From assembly GCA_025449975.1 (NCBI GenBank), contig JANWIG010000025.1, forward strand, positions 20,686-84,685: 64,000 bases of DNA. The letters are read 5' to 3'. The stretch comes from Thermoactinomycetaceae bacterium. GTDB lineage: Bacteria; Bacillota; Bacilli; Thermoactinomycetales; Thermoactinomycetaceae. Position 1 is the stretch's first letter; every line of letters begins with the position of its first letter. The position numbers and the translations under genes are program-made. The notes below the pieces were generated by a model. That model was not told the DNA's origin. It did no database searches and was given only the letters and a program-made list of their open reading frames with translations. Positions 18,599-25,200 of this stretch are shown piece after piece.

Positions 18599-18871
18599 TT
18601 TTGTTTTCTACTACTCAAAACAAAGACAACCGGTGATTAGCATGGACTTCTATTTATAGTACAATCAGACTGTGAGCGATTGAATCCTTCAATTATTGTA
18701 TGAATGTATCTTTTCCGGATGTCCATGTCTGGAATAGTAGTATTCACCTCCAATCAGGCTGCTGTCTATGTATCTTATGCAACAAGCAAATGCTAGAAGC
18801 AGGCAGATGTCCTGATGATTGGTAGGCTATAGTGGATTTGCTATACTATGTATTGGGAAGGTGGTGCAAAA

Positions 18872-19033
18872 TTGGGCGATTTTATGTTAATTATCATGTT
18901 ATTGGTTATCATCAATTTGCTGGTAACGATTGCTCGAATCCAAAAGAGGAAATGGCTGCGTTATCTTCTGATTGCCGTTGCAGTCATCCTTGTTTTCCCA
19001 GCTATTTTTGTCGGATTAAGGGTGATCTTTTAG
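18872..19033 (+). CDS. Small membrane protein at the yphE position
   Basis: About 53 aa, almost entirely hydrophobic, with two helices separated by the basic turn ARIQKRKWLRY. TTG 18872 is favoured since GGGAAGGTGG ends 8 nt upstream. ATG 18848, which would add eight polar residues, is the alternative. It sits 19 nt before the lipoprotein gene, in the place that yphE holds in B. subtilis between gpsA and yphF. Assignment to that family is only positional. Confidence 0.6.
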   Translation: MGDFMLIIMLLVIINLLVTIARIQKRKWLRYLLIAVAVILVFPAIFVGLRVIF

Positions 19034-19052
19034 AAGGGAGATCGAAAGTAGG

Positions 19053-19763
19053 ATGAAGAAAGCGCGATGGGGTCTTATTTTTTTTATTGTCATCCTGTTA
19101 GTAGCTGGTTGCGGCTATCCTCAGGAAAAAAGGCAGCAGTTGGATCAATTGCCGGAACATGTTTTAAGGGTGCAAACTGCTGTTGATTTATATAAAAAGC
19201 AGAAAAATGAACTACCTTATCGTTATCGTGACGATGAAATCATGCTGACAAGTAAATACATAGTCGATTTTGACGCCTTGCAGGGGCACTTATCGTCGAC
19301 CCCACCAACCGCTTACGAGCAGGGGGGGAATTATCTATATGTCTTAGTCGATGTGGAGAAGGATCCGACTGTCAAATTATTGGATTTACGAACCAATGAA
19401 ACGGTGCGGTCGGTTCAGCAGCAAGTACAATTTTATTACCAAGAATATAAAAAATGGCCGACGAAAGAAAAAGTAACTTCGGATTATTGGAAGATCGATT
19501 ACCAAAAATTGCGAAGCGATCCCGTTACTCTCCAAAGTCCCTATGGTTCACAAGCGAAGTTGGAACTATTACTTGATCAGCAAGGACGCGTTTTTATCGA
19601 CTATCGCAGCGAAGCGATGCGGCTGATTCAACAAGCGCAAGAAAAGCCGACATCAGAGGAAGATTTACGCCTTTGGTTAGCGAAACAATCTCATTTTGTT
19701 CCAGCTTTTTCGCCACCAATGTCTTATGAAAAAAATGAACCGGTTTTAAAGCAGATGAAATAA
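19053..19763 (+). CDS. YphF-like lipoprotein
   Basis: A 236-aa exported protein with a lipoprotein signal: basic start MKKARWG, hydrophobic core LIFFIVILLVAG and lipobox VAGC, with the lipidated cysteine at about residue 21. The mature part is charged and has two similar sub-regions, VDLYKKQKNELPYRYRDDE and VQFYYQEYKKWPTKEKVTSD, suggesting an internal repeat. It is in the position of yphF just before spoIVA. Function unknown. Confidence 0.8.
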   Translation: MKKARWGLIFFIVILLVAGCGYPQEKRQQLDQLPEHVLRVQTAVDLYKKQKNELPYRYRDDEIMLTSKYIVDFDALQGHLSSTPPTAYEQGGNYLYVLVDVEKDPTVKLLDLRTNETVRSVQQQVQFYYQEYKKWPTKEKVTSDYWKIDYQKLRSDPVTLQSPYGSQAKLELLLDQQGRVFIDYRSEAMRLIQQAQEKPTSEEDLRLWLAKQSHFVPAFSPPMSYEKNEPVLKQMK

Positions 19764-19765
19764 AA

Positions 19766-19798
19766 AAAAGACTCCTCAAGAAGAGGAGTCTTTTTTAA
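19766..19798 (+). terminator. Intrinsic terminator after the lipoprotein gene
   Basis: Stem AAAAGACTCCTC / GAGGAGTCTTTT followed by further T. The flanking A run makes it usable in both directions. Confidence 0.88.
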
Positions 19799-20048
19799 TT
19801 GGTTGATTTGTTGGTCCAGCGACCGGACGGTTTGGAAGAGGAGTTCATTGCTTTCGTGGACGTAAAGTGACGGATCAGGCGAAGATCCATTGGAGTTGGT
19901 TTCCACTTTTATCATAAAGGAAAATTTTTAACGAATTGTAATCATTGTATGTTTTTTTTATTAGGATTAAGCCCTTTGAGTCAGCTGGAACATAATGCAT
20001 CTATCTGGTTCATATGTTAAGGAATAGATCGATGAAAGGATGAACACC

Positions 20049-20174
20049 ATGAATAGTTTACTATTCCATCTCATTGTGATCCCAGGGATTTTTATATTGG
20101 GACGTTTATCTGGATCTGTTAAAGTGGCGACGATACGCGTCAAATCACGAAAAACGAGTTCTTTAGAAAGATAG
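20049..20174 (+). CDS. Possible 41-aa membrane peptide
   Basis: Short ORF MNSLLFHLIVIPGIFILGRL followed by a basic tail (SVKVATIRVKSRKTSSLER). A hydrophobic N-terminal helix and positive C-terminus, with GAAAGGA upstream, resemble small membrane proteins found near spore genes. It lies alone between the lipoprotein gene and spoIVA. Weakly supported. Confidence 0.35.
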   Translation: MNSLLFHLIVIPGIFILGRLSGSVKVATIRVKSRKTSSLER

Positions 20175-20203
20175 TTTTCTTCTGTTTTTTTCTGTAGAAA
20201 GAA

Positions 20204-20231
20204 TCATAATAGGCATGCCAACTCATATATT
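20204..20231 (+). promoter_or_regulatory. Candidate sigmaE-type promoter for spoIVA
   Basis: TCATAAT at 20204-20210 and CATATATT at 20224-20231, 13 nt apart, resemble mother-cell sigmaE promoters (-10 close to CATACANT). spoIVA is known to belong to that regulon in B. subtilis. Confidence 0.45.
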
Positions 20232-20322
20232 AATAGTGTCTTGGGAAAGAGAACCGGAGGGAGGGGATGGCCTTCGCACCGGCGACACAGTTAGATGGAA
20301 GAGATGCTAAGGAGGGTAACAT

Positions 20323-21801
20323 GTGGAAAAAGTAGATATCTTGAAAGATATTGCCGAACGGACTGGAGGAGACATTTACTTAGGTGTGGTCGGTGCGGTG
20401 CGCACCGGAAAATCAACATTTATTAAACGTTTTATGGAACAAGTGGTAATCCCAAATATTCGTGATGAAGCCGAACGGATACGTGCTACAGACGAGCTTC
20501 CACAAAGTGGCGCAGGAAAGACGATCACGACCATCGAACCCAAATTTGTTCCAAATCAAGCAGTCAATCTCCAGGTCGATGAAGGACTAGATGTGAACAT
20601 GCGCCTTGTCGATTGCGTTGGATATGCGATTGATGGCGCGAAAGGCTATGAAGATGAAAATGGACCGCGCATGATCAACACCCCTTGGTTTGATGAACCG
20701 ATTCCATTTCAGGAAGCAGCAGAAGTAGGAACCAGGAAAGTGATTCAAGATCATTCCACGATCGGGATCGTCGTATCGACAGATGGTTCCATTACCGATA
20801 TCCCGCGTTCTTCTTATGAGGAAATAGAGGAGCGAGTCATCAATGAGCTAAAAGAACTGGGGAAACCGTTTATCTTATTGTTAAATAGCACAAACCCCTA
20901 TGGTGAACAAGCTCAAGCTTTACGAGGAGAGTTGGCAGAAAAGTATGATATCCCAGTCATTGCGCTCAGCGTAGCAACGATGGGAGAAGACGAGATTCTC
21001 GGAGTGATGCGTGAAGCATTATTTGAATTCCCCGTTCATGAAGTCAATGTGAACTTGCCCAGCTGGGTAATGGTATTAAATGAGGATCATTGGCTACGTC
21101 GGGAGTTCGAAAGCGCTGTTCGCGAAACCGTTCAAGATATTAAACGGCTTCGTGATGTGGATCGGGTAGTCAGTCAATTTTTACAATTTGACTTTATCGA
21201 ACATGCTGCTTTATCTGGAATGGACATGGGACACGGAGTAGCGGAGATCGATCTCATGGCTCCAGACGAGCTCTATGATCAGATTCTAACCGAAGTCGTC
21301 GGTGTCGAAATCAAAGGAAAAGACCATCTTCTTGAGCTTATGCAAGATTTTGCGATCGCCAAGCGAGAATATGATAAAGTAGCGGATGCTTTAAAAATGG
21401 TGCGTACTACTGGCTATGGCGTCGCTGCTCCATCGGTTGAAGAAATGACCTTGGATGAACCGGAGCTAATCAAACAAGGACCGCGCTTTGGCGTTCGCCT
21501 AAAAGCAACGGCTCCATCGATCCATATGGTACGAGTCAACGTGCAATCCGAATTTGCTCCGATCATCGGATCGGAACGGCAAAGTGAAGAACTTGTTAAC
21601 TACTTAATGAAAGACTTTGAAAATGATCCACTGCGCATCTGGGAATCGGACATTTTTGGTCGTTCCCTCAACTCCATCGTTCGCGAAGGAATTCAAGCCA
21701 AACTCTCCATGATGCCAGAGAATGCCCGCTTTAAACTACAGGAAACTCTCGAACGAATTATTAACGAAGGCTCTGGAGGTCTCATTGCTATTATTTTATA
21801 A
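20323..21801 (+). CDS. spoIVA: Stage IV sporulation protein A, coat morphogenetic ATPase
   Basis: A 492-aa ATPase that polymerises on the forespore surface as the base layer of the spore coat. The start (V)EKVDILKDIAERTGGDIYL matches the family. The Walker A motif GAVRTGKST lies at about residues 24-32, and the sensor/switch region VDCVGYAIDGAKGYEDE follows. The C-terminal EGSGGLIAIIL resembles the conserved end that contacts SpoVM and the membrane. The start is GTG 20323 with GGAGGG 6 nt upstream. The ATG two bases earlier is out of frame and stops after four codons. Confidence 0.97.
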   Translation: MEKVDILKDIAERTGGDIYLGVVGAVRTGKSTFIKRFMEQVVIPNIRDEAERIRATDELPQSGAGKTITTIEPKFVPNQAVNLQVDEGLDVNMRLVDCVGYAIDGAKGYEDENGPRMINTPWFDEPIPFQEAAEVGTRKVIQDHSTIGIVVSTDGSITDIPRSSYEEIEERVINELKELGKPFILLLNSTNPYGEQAQALRGELAEKYDIPVIALSVATMGEDEILGVMREALFEFPVHEVNVNLPSWVMVLNEDHWLRREFESAVRETVQDIKRLRDVDRVVSQFLQFDFIEHAALSGMDMGHGVAEIDLMAPDELYDQILTEVVGVEIKGKDHLLELMQDFAIAKREYDKVADALKMVRTTGYGVAAPSVEEMTLDEPELIKQGPRFGVRLKATAPSIHMVRVNVQSEFAPIIGSERQSEELVNYLMKDFENDPLRIWESDIFGRSLNSIVREGIQAKLSMMPENARFKLQETLERIINEGSGGLIAIIL

Positions 21802-21808
21802 CTCTATC

Positions 21809-21844
21809 AAAAAGCCCTCTCCCTAGCAGGATGGGGCTTTTTTC
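21809..21844 (+). terminator. Intrinsic terminator after spoIVA
   Basis: AAAAAGCCC pairs with GGGCTTTTTT across a 15-nt loop. Confidence 0.82.
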
Positions 21845-22022
21845 TCGATCTTGCAGAAAACCCCATTTGAAAGCCTACGGTTTGCATCGTGGGATGAAAG
21901 ACGGCGTCGCTCGGTAAACCCTTTATCGGATGGCTCCATGGTGAAAACCGTGTGAAGTGTCAATAATAGTAGGGAAAACTGTCTATTTTTTTTAACTAGG
22001 GAAGAAATACGTAATAATTCCC

Positions 22023-22051
22023 TTGAACTCTTCCTATGTCTGTATTACTAT
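22023..22051 (+). promoter_or_regulatory. Candidate promoter of hbs
   Basis: TTGAAC at 22023-22028, a 17-nt spacer, and TACTAT at 22046-22051, 86 nt before the hbs start. Boxes match at 4 of 6 positions each. Confidence 0.5.
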
Positions 22052-22137
22052 ATCTTTGTTCCCACGAAACCCTGCTGTAACGCGCTTCTTTGCCGGAACA
22101 GAAAAGGGAAAGTGGATTTTGTACAGGAGGTGCTGTC

Positions 22138-22281
22138 ATGAACAAAACAGATCTAATCAATAAAGTAGCTAAAGCAACCGGCAAGTCCAAAAAGGATGCC
22201 ACACTAGCAGTAGAAGCAGTCTTTGGAGCAATCACTGAAGCTTTGCGTGATGGGAACAAAGTACAATTAATCGGGTTCGGC
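22138..22281 (+). CDS. hbs: hbs exon 1 (codons 1-48)
   Basis: The helical dimerisation half of HU up to Gly48 (IGFG). The exon ends with ATCGGG TTCGGC, which serve as the intron-binding sequences IBS2 and IBS1 of intron 1. Confidence 0.93.
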
Positions 22282-25200
22282 GTGCGCCCGTAAGGCTTTT
22301 GTAGAAATGCCGAAAGGCTAGGAGAAAAGCTGCTCCTATTACCACTGACCTCATCTCGGACCGAAAGGAAAGAGGGAGTGTAGCATGGTCAGAAAGGCAT
22401 AAGTCAACTTCGCTGCCAAAGTTGCGACTGAATGCCGAGGTAAGGACAAACAGATAAGGTGAAGGCTTGGATTAGCTTGAAGCTCAGCACTGGTGGGATA
22501 AACCGATCCCCCTTATCGTTGGCAGTATTTAGATAAGGTCTGCGAAAGCTCCTTGGAAGGAGATTGTAGTTGCCTCATTGCCGAAGGGGTGGCTATCAGC
22601 TTTGAAACCGCAGAACCATCTCCAATGGAGAATTGTGTGCGAACGAGACACCTAAGTCTGTTTATCGTTCTACAAAAAGCTAAACGGGGATTACCTAAGT
22701 GGAATTTTCCATATGGTAACGGAGTTCCCATAGTAGTCCGCGCTAGGGAAAGCCTAGTACATGGCGAAGGGGAACAGCTGCTAATGGCTTGAAAGTACCG
22801 AGGGGGTATCGAATGATGCAAAAGCCCGAGGAACTGCTCAAGATACTATCTACGAATACAGTTCGAAACGATGGAAAGTGGAGGCATAAAGACCTTTATC
22901 GCCAACTTTACAACCCCGCGCTCTATCAGCTGGCTCGTCCAAAGTGGGGTTACCCAAAGATCGATCCGAACCGCTTATCAGCAATCATCTCACAACTGAT
23001 CGCAGAACTTAGAAACGAACAATATCAGCCGCAGCCCGCTAAACAACGTTCCTTTTCGGAGCGCTTTGCTCCTGTGATGATCGCTGATCAACTATTGCAA
23101 CTGGCGATCAAACGGATCTTAGAAAGCATTTATGACCCGCTCTTCTCTGAAGATAGCCATGGAGCCCGTTCCGGAAGAAACTGTCATACAGCCCTGTTAC
23201 ATATCCGAAAACAATCGCGAGGCAAGATCTGGTGGATCACCGGTGAGCTAAACCCATCGATCCAGTCTTTCAATCATCATCTTCTCATTCAGCTGTTACA
23301 AAAGAAAATTAGAGATGATCGGTTTCTTCGCTTAATCCGGAAATTTTTAAACGCGGGATTCCTTGAAGAATGGCACTCACCGTCTCCCTTGACCGGTCGC
23401 CTCCAAGGCGGTCTACTCAGTCCCATTCTTCTCAATATCTATCTTCATGAGCTGGATCAATGGATCTTCGCTCAGGCGCGGGAGAATCGACAAGCGTATA
23501 GCCGTTATTTGGATACTTGGATCATCGGATTTAAGGGTTCAAAAAAAGAGGCGATACAATTTCAGAAAACACTAAATCAATATTTACATGAGCAACTACA
23601 GCTGAACGTGACCGATGAGATGAAATTATACCATGGTAAAAAAGGGGTTCCCTTTCTCGGTTATCAGCTTGCGTATGCCAAATCCCCAACCAATCATGCT
23701 TCAGAGGGACCTATCTATCAACTATGGATGCCGAAACGCAAAGAGTTTGAATTTATCTTAGAATATGGTTTGGGCAAACTGGAAGCGGGTCAGTGGAAAG
23801 CACTTGCTGTCAAAAAGCTTTTTATGCAGGATGATCAGACGATTATCAACTGGTATAATGCTACTTTCCGTCGGTTGTATGACCATTATCAATTGGCAAC
23901 CAATGTATCGCGGTTGCGCTCGGCTCGGTGGATTTGGAAATTGAGTTGGGGTAAAACCATGGCGAATAAATATCGGACACAAAAAGCAAAGATCTTTGCA
24001 AAATATCGGATCGGCAAACGGATCGGCGTGAAGCATCAAGGGATGATTACCTACCTGTTTGATGAATCCTTGCGAAAGCAAAGCGATGCTTACTAGCGTG
24101 TTTCGCGATGCAATTGAAGTCAGTTTGTCGCCTTTCGTTATGCCACGGTCCACTCTTCATCTTCATTGTTTTCATAGATAGTAGAAGATTGGCAGCGGAG
24201 AGCCGTATACGCTGAAAGGTGTACGTACGGTTCGGAGGGAAGAGCATGGAAACCTGCTTACGCTCGGCAAGGCGCTGTGTTCTTACCCTACAACTTTGAA
24301 GTACGTGAACGTGCAGAAAGAAAAGGGCGTAATCCACAAACTGTGCGCGCTGATCAGCTGCTTGTCTAACCTCAAAAAGGGAAGCAGCTCGTCCAATTAG
24401 AAAAGTGGCATAAGGCACCACATGATCCGGTAGATGATCATAGGTTGCTCTTCTTACCCTGTAGGGAAACCGATCAGGGGACCATAGCATGAAGAGAAAG
24501 CTCCAAGTTAAACGAACTCACCGTTTACGACTGAGGAGCGAAACCAAGTTGACATGAGGATAAAAGCCAGACTGCTTGAAGGATAACTCGACGGCTTTGG
24601 ATTGGCAGATGGGTTACGTGAGGAATATTCCCATCTCCTGCTAAGGTTTCTGTACCAGTTTGACAGAAATCATCTACCTAAGAGCAGGCGAGCGTTCGAT
24701 CGGAACGAAACGAGTGGAAGTCCTATCCGACAGTCAACAGGCCTAGTCTAATTGGGCAACGGCGGATCACCTAAGTTAGCCAGACGATTTTAAAGTTGGC
24801 TAATAGGGTGACGGAGTCTTCATAGTAGTCCGAGGTAGGGAAAGCCTACTACATGGCGAAGGAAGACAGTTTGGGAAGTACAAAACAAGTCCAGAGGGAG
24901 CGTGTGAGACGCTATGAGGAACTTTGAAACTGTTTTGTACAACTTAGCCAAGCAGGCGAAAAACAGGGAGTATCGATTTGAAAGACTGATTCGCCTTCTC
25001 TACAATCCAGACTTTTATCGCAAAGCATCTCGTTGGACTAGCTCCATGCAGAAAATAGATTATGCCGAGCTTGTCCCCTTGATTGAAGCGCTAAAAAGCG
25101 AAAGCTATGCATCGGATCCCAAAGAAATCGATCCAATCAAGGATCAACTGGTACAAGAAGCGATCCGAATCATCTTGGAGACCATTTATGAACCGATCTT

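Larger units (their letters stand above)
22282..24291 (+). mobile_element. Group II intron 1 in hbs (subgroup IIA-like), 2010 nt
   Basis: It begins GTGCGCCCG, matching the group II 5' consensus GTGYG, and ends ACCCTAC with the likely branch-point A at 24285. Domain V is a perfect 34-mer at 24200-24233. EBS1 GCCGAA (22580-22585) pairs with the last six bases of exon 1, TTCGGC. EBS2 CCGAT (22503-22507) pairs with ATCGG just upstream. The base before EBS1 is T, complementary to the first base of exon 2 (A), the delta-delta' pairing of IIA introns. An intron-encoded protein occupies domain IV. Boundaries agree with the HU reading frame. Confidence 0.92.

Noticed and set aside
19724..19915. 63-aa minus-strand ORF
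   Set aside because: It runs through the lipoprotein terminator and into that gene, and has no convincing ribosome site.
21996..22259. 87-aa minus-strand ORF opposite hbs exon 1
   Set aside because: It is a shadow of the HU frame and its promoter region.
22138..22293. hbs as a truncated pseudogene
   Set aside because: All missing codons are found downstream in frame and in order, flanked by complete group II intron ends with matching EBS/IBS.
22553..22792. 79-aa ORF in the first part of intron 1
   Set aside because: It covers domains I-III, whose sequence is explained by RNA structure and EBS1.
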